Shown: positions 50,801 to 64,000, counted from the stretch's first letter. The stretch: 64,000 nt of DNA from Cladopsammia gracilis (GCA_022457155.1 JAJGOT010000464.1:186001-250000), one strand, 5' to 3'. Made by a program: numbers and translations. Notes: generated from the letters alone by a model not told the origin.

Positions 50801-53800
50801 AGAGGTGTCTGTGAGGAGAGGTTCGACCATATAATTTGCTTAGCTTATTATAGATCTTTCATGGTGTAAAGAAATGAAAGTTCCTACAAAATCCAGTGAG
50901 TAGATTTCCTTGGACACCTCTGTATGCAGACACCACTTGAAAGCAGAAACCCAACCAAAGTTCAATCACAATATTGTCATGCAAAATCACTCAACAGTCA
51001 AACACATAACAATAATTGTCTTCATTTTTACCTTTGAGACAAACTTTGATCGTGCAACATTCTTGATTAATCTAAACAATGGTGACGACTCCCTGACAAC
51101 AGACATCGCAGTGTGAATGACAGCGGTGAATTTTTCTTCTTCCATTTTCAAGTTGATGTGAAAGAATGGAAAGTCTTTTGGATTCTTGGAATATCGTGGT
51201 GTAGCTAACAGCGCTCCAGGAAATGTGTTCCATACTGGCTGAATGGGAGCCTTGTTTGGGAATAATCGTGAACGAATCACCTATAAAGAAACAGCAGGAC
51301 TTATTTTGTCAAAAATAAATAAATAAATAAATAATAAAATAAGAAATATTGACATTTATATAGTGCACTTTCAATGTGAATATACCCAAATGGCTTTACA
51401 ACACTGTCTAGGGGACTTTGCCAGACTGCTAATACAGTTTACAATTAATGTCGAATATAACACAGGTGCCCCAATAACTTAAACAAAGCAGACCAGACAC
51501 TCTTTGCAAAGAGTGCTATGGGATCTTTAATGTCCCCTACAGGAAGGACAACTGAGAAATGTCGGAGACAAGGCCAACAGCTTAACGTCACCACCCAATG
51601 ACACAAAGGTGCATCTGTCTGAGACACAGGTTACTTATCAGGTACATTGTACTTAGGTAATTAAGTCTTTGCAATCTCTGTTCACCTTGTCCCTGGAGGC
51701 AAGTAAAAATGGAGCCAGACTAGTAAATTATTATTGCACATTCAGTAGTCCATGGGTGAGCAGAGAAATGCTTGGGTATTTAGTTTCATTTACATTGTAC
51801 ATGTCCAAGCACAAAAATGACTCCGCTTTTGTCTTGAAAGTCTTGTTAAGCAGGGTTCTCCAGATAAATTAGACTACCTGGTTGTAAATTGAAAGTAGGC
51901 GGCACCTGGCACTTGAGTACCCGAAGGGCACGAGTATCCCTTGGAAAACTCTTGTTGGTCACGTAAACCACATGATGCTACGCCTCCAATACTCTGGCTA
52001 TGATCGGAAATTCCGAATCAATTAATGAAGTCCTAATAACCATGTTACAACAGTGTTTGCTATCTTTATCACACATTTTGAAGCTTTTAGCAATAAAGGA
52101 ACATCAAAGACGAACGGAAGAAGCCAAAGAAGGTGGAGCTTATATGCGAGTGCAGCTTATATACCGGTGTTTGTGGTACATTCAGCAAATAAAAATTCTA
52201 TTTCTCACCTCTAAAGTAGTCATCAAGATTTTCTCTACAGATGAAAAGTATGCTTCCCACAGAAACAGTGCCTGTTGCTTCATAGAAAGAATTTGCTCTT
52301 TGCTGAAAGATCTCACAACAGATGGTATTTGAGTCAGAAGCTGTTCATCACCTTGAATCAGAGCTTTGCTCCAATCAATCACTTCTGAGAATGGCAGCTC
52401 CCAGCCATTACTTAGTAACACTGGAATACAACCAGCTTGAAGAGATTCCAAAAATCGGTATGAGCCAAGACGCCTTCCTCGAGGTGTCAAACAAAATGTT
52501 GCATTTTTTAGAAGTTCTTCATAATCGTACCTGAAAGAAAATGATTTTTTTTAAGAAAATCTAAATAACATTGTCAACATCATCTTCAATAGAAATCTAT
52601 GCAAATAAAACATGTCGACATGCGCATATGACGCAGATCTACATGTACTGCTACAGATCTCTAAGCTGGTTCCAACTTCTCTAAAGCAGATGTTGAGGTT
52701 CAATAGTTTTTGTTTTATAATTTTCAAACCAGTTTAATTTATAATTTTCTATTTCACAATACGACAATGAAGCTAACACAAAGGAAAATGAAAATAAACT
52801 GGTTTAAAAATGTTCAAACCAAAAACACTGACAACTCTCTGTTGTAGATGTTGTAGTTCAATTTTACTCTTGGTTTAATTTTTATTTTCCATTGTTCTTT
52901 TCTATGCTAATATATGATAATGAATATAAAACAAAGCAAAATGAAATTTGAACCAAGGATAAAATTGAACTACAACCACCCCCAGTGGATGCATATGCCT
53001 CTGTTAGGACTGGATACCACTCTAAAGCAGATTCTTTTATACACCACAAGTAGGGATAGACATATGGTGACATCTTAATACTGAGACCTTGGTTTAAATA
53101 CTCGAGCCAGAGACTCATAGCTCCAAAACTCTGAGACAGACACAACAAAAGACCTAGAAGCTATTTTTGGCATGACTGTCATTCTGAGAAGCGTTTTTTA
53201 ATTGCCAAGATTTCAAGACCTGGCAAAAATTTTCCAAGACTCATCAGTTTTGATAAATCATTCTACACCCCTATGAGTGAAGATTTTCCTAAATCAGGTG
53301 CCTATCTAGAGAGGACAGCTTTTGAGGCACTTGCCCAGACTAGGTTTTGCACACCCAAAAAGAAAATCCATGCACAGCTTCCAATCCCCTAAAAGCAAAA
53401 ATGGCACTCACAAAACCATACGCGGTATGTACAATTTGTACTCGTCAGAAAGGATTTACACTCGCATTGGCAAGCAGGCCAACAATTTCCAACCATGCTG
53501 AGGCCATATTTTAAATTAAATCTCAAATAACCATAGAACAGTATGATGATAAGTCAGTTATTTAAGTCTTTTGAAAAGTAACAAAACAAAACAGATTAAA
53601 TTAAACACAGAAGACTCTTAAATAATATGCATAAAACACAACTGAGCTAATTTTGCCCCAAGGCAATATTATAATATGTGATTATCTTAAAAACGACGAA
53701 GGAAACTAAAAAATGTCATTTAATTTTGGTACCCTTTCTATATTATCATAAAAACTGTTCACATCACTGATCGCATGCAAATCAAATAAATCAAACACAA

Positions 53801-56496
53801 TTACTGTGGATAAATGATACAAATTCCACTTGTATGGCTGATTCTGGCTGTTAAATATATTGCATGTCTAGGGCATGTCATCAATCATGCTCGCTTCATT
53901 TAATTTCTTCCTTTATAACTGTTCAAATTTCTTACACATGTAAAATGTTATGACTTCTCGCTAAATACATTTACTTGGATGGCTTTCTGGAGTGAAAAAA
54001 AATAAAATTCTGAAGTGCCACAAATGAAAATAATGAAAGTGATTTATGACAAGTTTGAGCAGTATTGTTTGAAATTTGACAGGTACAAGGTCCTTCTTTT
54101 ACCTCTTGGGCAGATGGAATCCTTAAGTGTGATTACTCAAGCGAAAGCTATTAAGCATCTGTATTTCCTGTGCTGTTTGTTTGCTTCTCTCAAGGGAATA
54201 TTTAAAATGTCTGGTAAATTTGCTCTGGTAAGAAAATTGTCATGGCAGATTAACTCCGTGCTACTAAGTCAGACTGGTTGACTGTTTCAAATGTAACATT
54301 AAACATTGAAACATTTAAACAAAGTTGTTAGACTAAGAAAAATATTTTAGACATGAAATGAACTGGAAAATGAGACCACATACCGTGTTAAGGGAAATCG
54401 TGTTATCAGTCAGTTTTATGTAAAGAAATTTTTATATTTTTCCACAAGCTTGACAAACATTTCCTTCATTGTTAGGTAGTTATATCAGGATGCTTATCTT
54501 CTTTGCAAATATAATAAATATTAAAAAGGTTATTTTTGCAATTTCTAAAGAAACCACTTGAAATAATTCAAGTGCAAAATGCAATTAAAAATACTGAATA
54601 AATTTATAAACCTAGAATGTTTCAGACAAGAGTAAAATAACTAATGTCTAGTTTCGTGACCTTGCTGCGAGAAATAAGAGTTCTTCGATATTTATATTCA
54701 ACAGTAAACCACTAAAGCATTGCTTTAACCACGGGTATAAAATAAAAACAGTATTTTAGCCAATGGTTGCACAAGCTAACATCCTGTGGGGTTTGTGATA
54801 TCAATTAGCATCTGCTTCTACATAAAATGCTGCAACCGCAAAAATAAGCAAATTTATGCACAAATGACTGAAAATTGGAACATATTATACAAAGACTTGT
54901 TATTGAAAGAAACATACAGTCTGACAAATGTTTTTATTGCAAAAAAGCTCGGAGACATTCGATCTGTCGCTAATTGACATTTCATTTAGAAATCATTAAA
55001 TAAATATAACAATTTGCAACTCACGCAAAATAACAATTTTGAAATACTTGGGTAAGGCATTGTGTGGCAGATAAGACTGACTTAAGTGAAATTTCCTTCG
55101 GAAATGTTAACAGCATTTATAGACACCGACAAAAGCTATGAGTTAATTACGTCTTTTCAAATGTCACAAAACATCCACGTGCACGAAATTAAGAGATTAT
55201 ATACTAAGGTCGTTTGTACTTCGTAAAAGGCTCCCAAAGGCATCATTGAAGTCTCACTTTAAAACAAAAAGATCAAAGAAGCTGGCATACCAATGATCCC
55301 TGTTTGAAAAGCCCTCGACAGTTCAGCTTCGAAGAAAGTATTGAATATGCGTTTAGCAGGGGTACATTCCAAGATTTAACTTAAGCTTAAGTTAACTTAG
55401 TCAAATCCGCTCAGCTAGCTAAACAAAAACTTCGCTTTATGCCCAACACGAAGCGATTTGGTTCCCGCGAAGATGTAATCCTGAATCTTAACTGCTTTAA
55501 ATACACATTTCTAGCATTGGTCTGACTAGACATTAAGCGTAAATAAACCAAATGCACATTCCATTAAATGACTACTTACTTGTCATATTCTTCGTTGTCT
55601 TGGTCGCATCGCTGGTCTTTTATTTTCTTCCAATTCTTTCCATGCTTGCACGTCGTCAAAAGCACAATATCGTTGCCGTTATGAATATGATAAAATGAGT
55701 TCCTCGACTCGCTGCCTATTCCATTAAGATAACGTTTCCCTTTGAAGGCAAGTTTGTACTTTCTATCGAGCGGAAACACAGCACAATTCGCCGCATCTTC
55801 GGTTACCCCGTTTCCTCTTTGGGGATGAGTTTTTAGAAACAGCGGAAAACTAACGTCAAAACCAGGTCTATGAAATTCCATCGACATTGAAGCTTTCGCT
55901 AATATCGCTCTACCAGTATTGAAGAGTAAATTTTCGGAATAATCAGGCCAAGTTCCCGAGAAAAGATTGAATAAAAGGTGGTTTGTCCCGCCATTCCAAT
56001 GCGGCAGTAACGCGATTTTGGCAGGCAATTCGTGAACATAATCCTCGCTCAAGTTATCGCGGTCTAGAGTATCAACTGAAGGAATAAATAAACAAGCCTT
56101 TTTGGGATCGTCGGTATAAAATCGACTCTCCCTCAGTACTTTTAGCACTTTACCAAACAAAGGAGATATTTTCTCGCCAGTTTGAATGGGATAAACGTAA
56201 ACTTTAAAGTCATTCAGACATTTCGTCCTATCAAAACACGTCTCCATAGTGCATTTTTTAATCGGCATTGCTGCACGTTCATGACGAAAGCCAACTCTAT
56301 CCTGCAGAGTGAATTCATCTTTGTTATCTACAAAGCATAGCCTTTGTTGCCCCAGCTGAACTCCGCCGTTGAGTCGAGCAGTATGTCTTGTGGCGGAACG
56401 ACGCCAGGAATGGATCGACTTTCTGTAAACGATGAAGGCACTGCAGCATAGCAAACTGATCAAAAATATCAAAGAATACCTCTTCTTTGCATTCAT
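47886..56496 (-). CDS. EXT1: Exostosin-1, heparan sulphate polymerase subunit (7 exons, 726 aa)
   Basis: Exons on the minus strand: 56496-55580, 52530-52209, 51280-51032, 50413-50318, 50149-50060, 48899-48739, 48231-47886; in-phase total 2181 bases. Length is close to vertebrate EXT1 (746). It is a type II Golgi membrane protein: MNAKKRYS start like the vertebrate protein, membrane anchor about residues 8-24, then the GT47 (glucuronosyltransferase) domain with [44 protein letters not shown] and CKHGKNWKK, and [20 protein letters not shown]. The GT64 domain starts near KFTAVIH and includes [16 protein letters not shown] (546-551), [19 protein letters not shown] and [11 protein letters not shown]. 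With EXT2 it extends heparan sulphate. In GT64 the usual DED metal motif is DEE here. Confidence 0.95.
49025..49232. mobile_element. piggyBac-like MITE, copy C (EXT1 intron 5)
   Basis: TTAA at 49025-49028 and 49229-49232 flank a 200-bp unit with ends CCCTTCAAGCCCTAA and TTAGGGCTTAAAGGG. It has the same length as copy A. Confidence 0.78.
49680..49735. repeat. TTCTTATC microsatellite
   Basis: Repeats of ATCTTCTT / TATCTTCTT in EXT1 intron 5. A (GTACAT)n palindromic run lies at 49966-49988. Confidence 0.8.
52531..55579 (-). other. EXT1 intron 1
   Basis: A 3-kb AT-rich intron. At 52700-52990 two blocks (CTGGTTTAATTT-like and inverse) form imperfect inverted repeats. No nested gene and no long minisatellite, unlike the LRRC9 introns. 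Confidence 0.6.
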
Positions 56497-56655
56497 CTAA
56501 GTCCTTGGAAATTGTTTTCATCTATATAGCCTTAGCTCCCTGCCAAAGCCCCTATAAACAAGGATATATAGAATATAAATCATCGAGAAATACGACCATA
56601 AACTCGCTGCTGCATCGTGCCATGACATACAGCAACTGAGAAGCTTGCGGTGAAG

Positions 56656-56704
56656 TGACGTCAGAGATAAACCGGAAATAGGAGGGTCCTTCAAAACCGG
56701 AAAT
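56656..56704. promoter_or_regulatory. EXT1 upstream sites: CRE and two ETS motifs
   Basis: TGACGTCA (a perfect CRE palindrome) is at 56656-56663. ACCGGAAAT, a strong ETS-type core, is at 56671-56679 and again at 56696-56704. They lie 160-208 bases upstream of the EXT1 ATG, in TATA-less sequence. This looks like a housekeeping promoter; binding is inferred. Confidence 0.55.
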
Positions 56705-57591
56705 GGAAACGGCTAGAAAGTATATCGGAATAAGCTGTTACATACACGATAAGATATTTTTACACTTCTGGAAAGAGGATGTTAAAATGAATCACACGTG
56801 ATGAAATAACTATTTACTCAGTCATTAAGGAAGTTGATGTGCGTTTTTTTTTTCACCGTTTTTTTTCAAAAGAGCGTATTTGAAATCATATAAACCTATA
56901 CCTATAAATACTTTTTTTGTAATAGAATCTATACCGGAATGAACAAAAGTGATGAAATGTTATAACATATTTCCGATTTGTAATTACCTTCCACTATTTT
57001 ATTTTCTGTATTTCGAAATTCTTCTAAATTCTTCGAAATGCTCCCTGTGTTTTACATCGAATATCACATTGTAAATTGGAAAATTTTAGTAACATCTTTT
57101 ACCTCAAGAAGGATGGTATTGTACGAAAAACAATACGCTGTTTTCAGCTTTGTTTTAAAGTTAATACTTTAATCGCCCAAAATTTCATTAGTTTTAAAAT
57201 AAAACGTCCTTACAGTTGTAATCATTTAATTATAGCCCAGTTTAGCCCTCGAAGAAGCTTTGTTTTGCAAACAGAAATCATTGGCACTGTTATATTTCAT
57301 TTTCATTTTATTTGCTTCTGTTTTTGTTTTAATGCCGGATCAGTTTTCCGCTTGGTTTCAGTTTCACTTGAAATGTTTGAACAAACGTTAGCATAAAATA
57401 AACAAAAGCATTCCCAAAATTTTGGGGACTTTTCCCTTCGCGGCTGGAGTTCCGTTACAATCATGCTTTACGAAAAGTCAAACCGGCTTATTTATGAAAA
57501 TGAAATTGTATTCTCATGGAAATGACATTGTCGAACTACTGATGAATCAAATGAATATATGAAATGCGGGATCGAATTCGGTATTTGACGC

Positions 57592-57826
57592 TTAGGTCGT
57601 GTTCTATTGGGATCAACCGTTTCAACCTAAACCGGTTTTGGTTGATTTGGTTGAGGTGTCCCAATAGAACACTTTTCAACCATTTTCGGTTTCAACCATT
57701 TCAACCAGGTTCAAAGCTGGTTGAAATGGTTGATCAACCAAACCAACCGAAAACGGTTTTTTCCCAATAGAACACGAAAAAATCCAACCAACCGAAAATG
57801 GTTGATCCCAATAGAACACGGCCTTC
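57592..57826. mobile_element. PIF/Harbinger-like MITE, copy 2 (229 bp)
   Basis: Element 57595-57823 has the same ends as 4816-5037. It is flanked by TTA on the left (57592-57594) and TTC on the right, so one target base has changed. Confidence 0.78.
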
Positions 57827-57954
57827 GAGGATTCGCGTGACCCACATACAGCATAACCAGGAAGGTGACGTCACAAAGGAAAGAGGGCGTGTATGTTTGG
57901 CCTTTTTGTAAAACGAGGGTTTCTGGCTCCGAGCGCGAGCGTTCTTATTTTCTT

Positions 57955-58040
57955 ACAAATAAAGTAAGCAAGGTTGATATTACGAGGCTGATACTACATA
58001 GAATGTTCTACGTAGTTTCAGCCTTGCTTACTTTATTTGT
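57955..58040. repeat. Hairpin with 19-bp perfect arms
   Basis: ACAAATAAAGTAAGCAAGG is mirrored by CCTTGCTTACTTTATTTGT. The inner part also pairs (GAGGCTGATACTACATAG and CTACGTAGTTTCAGCC). Probably a small MITE. Confidence 0.65.
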
Positions 58041-58649
58041 ATTGCTATTTTTGGCTGCGTTTTTTTTTTTCTTACCATCTTCCGGCTCTTTGTTTCACCC
58101 ACAGAGAAAAGTACATTCTTTTCTCAGCGGGTGAAATAAGTACCGGTAAAAGTATCGGTGGGTGAAATAAGTACCGGTAAAAACATCTTCATACGCAGGC
58201 CACGAAATATTCTCCTACCTGAAGTCGTTATGACGGTCGTGACTAAGGATGAGCGTTACGTGACGATCCAAAGTACGGCTGCGCGCGCAGGAGCTACGGA
58301 AGACTCACTCTCGTCCCCAGAGCTCCACGTTTTATTTAATTGCGTCACGTATTTCAACCGTTGACCAAACGAAATGAGCGCTCTGAGGGCGAGAATGCGG
58401 AAGACTTAGACTCTTAGAAATGTGTACTCCCAACTAGTGAGAACTAATATTGGGAGGGTGCTTGTGTAGGTGATTTTAAAGTTAATTAGGTGCTGGATAA
58501 ATAGTGCAGGTGAAATTAAATATTATACATAGGCTGAGTATCAGGTTTTTCGAGAGGAGGGGGAGAGGTGCAGAAAAACGAAGGTGAGAGAAAGGATACT
58601 AGGATTCCTTCTCTCGGAGTCCTCCCTTTTACCTTAGAGCATGAAAGCT

Positions 58650-58998
58650 TAAAGCCAAGACCGCAAGGTAGTATGGGTCGTTAGGGTTAAAAGCCATTGC
58701 ATAAAGATCCCATACTACCTTGCGGTCTTGGCTTTTCCCCTTTTTCATCCGACAACGCTAATCCACCGTAGGAAAAATGATGGCGACTGGTACATTTACC
58801 CATAATTCTTAGCGCACAAAAACCTTAAAAACGTTCATAAAAATGTAAAGAAAAGTTATAAAATCTTCAAACCTAGTCTACACATTGTCCTTAGTACTGG
58901 AACAAATATTGTAAAAGTTTGGCTTTCTTTGTGCCTTATGTGCTGTGTTAGGTCCGCAAGGTATTGTGGTAAAATGAACAGCCGCCATCTTTTTTCCT
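58650..58998. mobile_element. Nested inverted-repeat elements
   Basis: AAGCCAAGACCGCAAGGTAG near 58660 is mirrored by CTACCTTGCGGTCTTGGCTT ending near 58735. A second pair, ATCCACCGTAGGAAAAATGA near 58760 and TTTTTTCCTACGGTGGAT near 58998, overlaps in theme (both carry CCGCAAGGTA). Two related elements, or one rearranged element. Confidence 0.6.
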
Positions 58999-58999
58999 A

Positions 59000-60500
59000 C
59001 GGTGGATTGAAATGACTGTATACATTTTCAGCTGATCTACTTATAGAGAAAAAAAAAAAGAACAATACTGCTTGCGAAAGTTCGTGCATGAAGAGCTGAT
59101 CGCGTCCTGTCACGTGGCTATTTTTCATTGCGGAAGCAGGAACGCGAACGAAACATTTTCACACATGCACATGGCAGACAGAATTTCAACCAGTTCTTAT
59201 ATGAACAGATAGCTGCCTTAAAATGAATTTTTCTCCTTTAGACGGCTACCGAAAAATTTACCATAAACAACTCAAGAAGCTAGAGCTCTTACGCTCTTAC
59301 GCTTCTTTCGTGCGCTCCAAACTTCACGCGTGCTCCATAACTTGATAGTGCACGCTAAAGCATGAACCAATTGTTTTATAACATAGCCGGTGGAATTGTG
59401 CATCAAATCCGACGCGAAAAACGGACAACAATATCAGAAGTGATTGTTCGCGGTAAGCGAAATATTAAGCAAAATAGGAATTGGTTTTATTTCAAATTTT
59501 CTGTTGAAAGCTCGAGTTTTATTTTACTGCAGTTTAAAAACAAAATTCTTTATTTTTAAAAAAGAAATCACGGTCAAAAATGGCACTTTTATTCATCAGC
59601 GTGCACTATCGGGATTTTGAGCACGCTTACGCATACTGAATTTGATTGCGCGGCTCTCTAGCTATGTTATAAATAAAGTTATTTCTCCTGTATTTCACTA
59701 ACAGGAAAATTGTATTTCACAGCTACGAATAAACATAACCTTTTGTTGTTAGCCTGAAGAGTCAATGTGATCAATAAAGAGATAAATAAACTAAGCTTGG
59801 CTGTAAAATAGTCCTAATTTTGCATTCGAAAATCTGGCTTCCTCTGTCGATTTTGAAAGAAAATAGACTGACTATTTTACAGCCCAAAGAAAACCTACAG
59901 TGCTTTGAAGAATGTGGACTTACTGTTTCTGGAGATGTCTTCCTAGTAGTTTCTAAATGATAATGAACTGAATTATGTTGAATTTCAATTTACTCCTACT
60001 TGTTTACGACATATCGCTAGCAGAAACTATAATGAGCTGTTAGCAGTTCTCACCAATTATCTTGCATTTCGACAATTAAGCCAGCCTCTTTCAGTTTTAT
60101 CCATTAGAGCATAGATTCAGTTGTGACAAGAAAAGCACATCGTTAGCAGGTGGATTCCCAAAATAAACTACGTCTTCCGCTTCAGATGCACGCCTCACTG
60201 GCACACAATCCACCCACGCTATCTAGTGCAAAAGCACCGTCTGAATTGAACTGTTTTCGGTTCTTGTTCTGAACAAAAAAAGGCCCACAGCGAATAGTTA
60301 TCGTCGACAATCCACTCATCCCTCAGTTCTCTCAAGAATACTCAAGAAAAACTTATTCGCATAAAAACACTTGTCGCATATGAAAACTCGATCATGTGCG
60401 GTGCCGAGCAGCATTCTGCGCGTAGCTAAAAATTTCATGTCTTTCTTTCTCGTCAGTTTCTCGATGATCTGGATTCACATACTCAATTCATTTTGTCTTT
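59000..60500. other. Spacer, no gene recognised
   Basis: No coding resemblance. Near 59280-59360 and 59590-59640 are partly inverted blocks (GTGCACGCTAAAGC / GCGTGCACTATCGG), perhaps remains of an element that includes the spurious 65-residue frame at 59362. Confidence 0.45.
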
Positions 60501-60529
60501 TTTAGTTAATCGGGACTATTAAAACTATA

Positions 60530-60725
60530 AAATTTTAAAGCAAAGCTGAAAATAGCGTATATTTTGTTCAGTACAACATTTCAGCTGGCCAGACTTGAAC
60601 CTTAATTCTTCAGGTATAAGATGTATCCGTAACATCTCATGATACCTGAGGAAGGATGGTCTGGCCAGCTGAAATAATTGTAAGTATTGTATACCCTGTT
60701 TTCAGTTTTGCTTTAAAGTTTTATA
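60530..60725. repeat. Long imperfect hairpin, partly repeated at 57110
   Basis: CATTTCAGCTGGCCAGAC near 60578 is mirrored by GTCTGGCCAGCTGAAAT near 60660. Outer parts AAAGCTGAAAATAGCGTATA and ATACCCTGTTTTCAGTTTTG also pair. The right arm's outer part has a relative at 57115-57165 (GTATTGTACGAAAAACAATA). Confidence 0.6.
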
Positions 60726-60959
60726 TTCAATTATTTTTGGCTGAAGCAGATCCTCAAGGCCTCCAGTGTACAAGCAGCGGGATTCTCGCATACGGTTTCT
60801 TGCCATTTAACTACTTATTAAAACTATTTCCGTCAGCTATACACATAATAAATAACTATCCTGTTATATGTTGATTTTTTTATCACCTCACTTTACAGGA
60901 TTTATCCGAGAAACCGTCGGAAATTAATTCAGGAGAAAAAAGGGAAAATTTTAGGCGGG

Positions 60960-61154
60960 CAGCCTGTGAACAGGTCTTTTTTGGGAGGTTTATTGGCCCC
61001 GCTCGCCGATTTATTTTGTACCCCCAAAAGGAACAAACCATCCGCAAAGAAGGGCAAAGTTTGGAACTTTTTCATAAATTTGTGGCACTTTAACATTAAC
61101 ATTTTTAAATTTTCACCCTCAAAAGGAGCCTGTTTATAAGTTCGCGGACAGGCT
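60960..61154. mobile_element. MITE with AGCCTGTGAACAGG-type ends
   Basis: Left AGCCTGTGAACAGG and right AAGTTCGCGGACAGGCT. The ends resemble those of 37585-37711. The 93-residue minus ORF over it is not a gene. Confidence 0.55.
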
Positions 61155-64000
61155 AAAAAGATAATGCGACCAGACCAGCTAGCCGTGGCAACCCCGCCGT
61201 GCCAATCCAATAAGCCTCTTTAAGGCAGGGGTTGTTAGGTAGTTTGTAGTTGTGGTTTCTGCTGTTCATTATGTAAACATGAATGCCATTTTTCCGCCAC
61301 TTGACATGGCTTTAATGGTAATATCTCGTCAAGCAATCCAAAAACTCTCTGCTCAACTCATGAATCTATGTTATGGGGTGTTTTGTAAATTTTTGGGTGA
61401 TTTTTGGTTATGTTTGGGAGGAAATAGTTTTTCTCAAAGGATTTGTAAAATTAAGAGAAATAAGAAATATTGAAGATTTAGTGAAGTTTTAAAAATAGAA
61501 TTTGTAGTTAATAATTAATAGGCGGACACCAAGTTAGTCCACTAGCAACCTGGGATACTCTAGCGTGGGTATCGACTGTCTGTTTTCTTTCTTCTATCCC
61601 TTCTTTAAACCTCTTCAAATTTCATTCAAATTCATGTTTACCACCGCCTTAACACGATTATTATCGCTGCGTATCAAATATTAACCTCTTATCGATCAGA
61701 TATCTCAACCTTTTTCTTCTCACTTATGCAACTGCTAAGCCGATTACTTCGTTGCTGCAAAGATCGATTCCTTCTTTTTATGTGGCCATCGGGTCCATTC
61801 ACAAACTGAGACAGATTAGTACTCAAAGTCCGTTTTATTTGAGTTCCCGGTCAGGCGGAAAACGAGTCAGACGAGTTCGTCACCTGTCTCGCGACTTTAT
61901 CGCTCGCTTTCGCGTCTTCGTCGCTCTCATAAGACGACTCACCGGTTGGCAACTACGGGCCCATCAGCCCTTTCCGCCGAAAAAAGAATGAACTCATGAT
62001 CGGATGTTATCTGAAACGCTGATTTTAAAATTTCAGTTTCTAAATTTAAAGTTGTTTATCTGCTATATTTTCATAACTAGCCATTTATTTGAAACACAAA
62101 GAAACGGAAAGAAATGCAAAATGAATCTCGACAGCCGTATGTTTTTTAATATGTTTGGGGTGGAGATAAGGTTTCATTTTGACAAGGAAGAGCTTTACGA
62201 TGTTAAAAAAAATGCAATATCAGAGAAATTTCTCAGATCAAGGAAAAATGTTTTAATTATGAAATATTGCGCTATCGGCTCAATCAGGCAAGAGAGTGCG
62301 AAAATCGTCTGTTAACTTTTGAAACAGCGACGTGACTAATATTCCTTTATGACGCAGACATAAATATTCCCACAATCATATCATATAAAACACAAATATT
62401 GTATGGTTATGTATATTGTCTGTCTATTAAGTTACATGACGTAAGGTCTCCGTAATATTGGTAGTCTGAAAAATGTTTGTTAATATTTAGGTTGTTCACC
62501 ATATTGATAACCAACAAAATACCTGATTTTTATTTGAAACGGGACAACATGCAGACCGTTTTAATTTCATTCACCGTATTTATTTTTGCTCGTTTTCTGA
62601 TTTAGACTTTCACGCAAAACTCTTCGTTTTATTTTTAATTTTTAAATCTACGCTTTAGGCTGTTAAGGCAGCATTTTATGAAAACATTCTTTTTCTAGCC
62701 TGTGCGTTTTCGCACCGGCTTGACACGCTGAAACAATAGGCTAAATAGTAAATCTGTCAGTAACAAAACCGGCCTAAGTAACCGCTCTGTGAATGGCTGA
62801 AATCCAAATTATTGTAAACTCTACCTGTGAACTCACAACCTCCAACTGTGATATATTTCTATGAATATATAAGTTTACATGGTTTGGAAAACTCACAAAA
62901 GCCATAGCAACAGCTTGACAGCGTTTCCCGTCCGTCCGTCTGAATAACAGTCTAAATCGTTTTGCGGAAACACACGTTTTCTTTGACATCTTAAGTATAT
63001 CATAAAGCCCAGGCCATAGAACTCACTGCGAAATTTGTTGTATGAAACGATCAAATTTTGTTGGATCCAACAATGTTGCACCGTTTGTCATACCATGTTG
63101 GACGTGTTTTTTTATGTGTTTTTGTATTAACTACATTTTCATCCCAATCAGAAATCATTATTTCCAGTTTGGATGACATGACAGTGGAGTCAGTTTTTGT
63201 ATTTTAAAATGCCGGGTTTACTCCCAAGAGTGCCAAAAATCAAAATTTACGAAAAATCCGGCCAAATTATATCTTAAAAAATATTGAAAACAAAATGTAT
63301 CATGTAATTACTGCTGAAGAGGTTTCATTTGAATGGTAACACCATAGGATTTCGTCAATAGACCCAAAAGTTAATGACTACACTACATGTCTCCATTATT
63401 GAATCTGGGAGTGAAAAAGTTAAAAAAAAAACTAAACGTAGAACATGGGAACATGGGATTCTTAAATTTAATAAATGAAATGAGACCGGAACTCGAGTAC
63501 TGATAAACATTTCCTTTTCTCTCGATTAATTTCTTTAACCATGTTTTGCGTCTTACATCAATCTTTTTTTCTTCTTCTTCCACAAGCTCGACGAAAAGAA
63601 ACCAAAGAAATCGGCCTGTCTTATTCTTCTTGCCGCATCATATCATCATATTTTTTCGAATCCCCTCCGCTTGTACGTAAGTGAGATCCATTAAAGTTTG
63701 GTGATAATTTGACAACCCTACAATATTCGCCTATCCATCATGACCCATGTCGCAATAAAGTTCTTCACAGTTTAGCAAAATGCAAATGAGAACTCTACCT
63801 TGACCGACGACAACACTGAATAGCTTACCTCAGCCTTTGTGCTTCTCGATCAAGCAGGCTGTATTGTCACACTGAATCAGTCATTTATTAAGGCCAGACT
63901 TGGGCGTCTGAACATCGTGTTCAGGTCATACATAACGTGGCTAAACGAATAAACAACGTTGATCCAATCCACGAAACATCAAACATATTAAGCCCACAAT
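61155..64000. other. Spacer to window end, no gene recognised
   Basis: AT-rich. Paired blocks GGTCAGGCGGAAAACGAGTC (61850) and a TTTCCGCCGAAAAAAG end (61980) suggest one more MITE. 63230-63420 is a single copy of the repeat that is in tandem at 18187-18757. No exon can be supported. Confidence 0.45.

Noticed and set aside
56324..56521. 65-residue minus-strand ORF starting 25 bases upstream of the EXT1 ATG
   Set aside because: It overlaps EXT1 in another frame and has no family resemblance. It could be an overlapping uORF, but nothing else supports it.
60929..61210. 93-residue minus-strand ORF
   Set aside because: It coincides with a MITE having inverted AGCCTGT ends and has no recognisable domain.

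Overview
The window looks like nuclear DNA of a cnidarian, most likely an anthozoan such as a stony coral. The genes are split by GT-AG introns, three of them are recognisable metazoan genes, and most of the rest is short non-autonomous transposons, tRNA-derived SINEs and minisatellites. The phylum is inferred from the look of the proteins and repeats. All exon borders were placed by hand from splice signals and reading phase.

Layout. (1) 2-1408, plus strand: the 3' coding part of an unrecognised nuclear-looking protein. (2) 1.4-5.8 kb: repeat-filled spacer. (3) 5826-8345, minus strand: a three-exon mitochondrial crotonase/enoyl-CoA hydratase family gene (295 residues). (4) 8346-8578: a 233-bp head-to-head promoter with an RFX X-box-like site and a CCAAT box. 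(5) 8579-39923, plus strand: LRRC9, 38 exons, 1539 residues, every exon joining in frame. Its introns hold at least eleven separate minisatellite arrays and many inverted-repeat elements. (6) 41.7-42.1 kb: remnant of a tyrosine-recombinase mobile element. (7) 42.3-46.1 kb: a decayed DNA-virus-like island, with a 37-bp minisatellite open in all six frames, small ORFs with HTH/NUMOD-like repeats, a fibre-like protein carrying a phage-type collar motif, a broken fragment resembling the N-terminal part of Polinton/adintovirus-type polymerases, a repeated leader cassette and a 45-bp inverted repeat. (8) 47886-56496, minus strand: EXT1 (heparan sulphate co-polymerase), seven exons, 726 residues, with CRE and ETS sites upstream. 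(9) 56.7-64 kb: no gene recognised, several inverted-repeat elements.

LRRC9 and the hydratase probably share regulatory DNA, and the X-box-like site fits a ciliary role for LRRC9. EXT1 would act in the Golgi with an EXT2 partner outside the window. The part most likely to be new is the 42.3-46.1 kb island. The oddest feature of the ordinary genes is a changed metal-binding motif in EXT1 (Asp-Glu-Glu instead of Asp-Glu-Asp).
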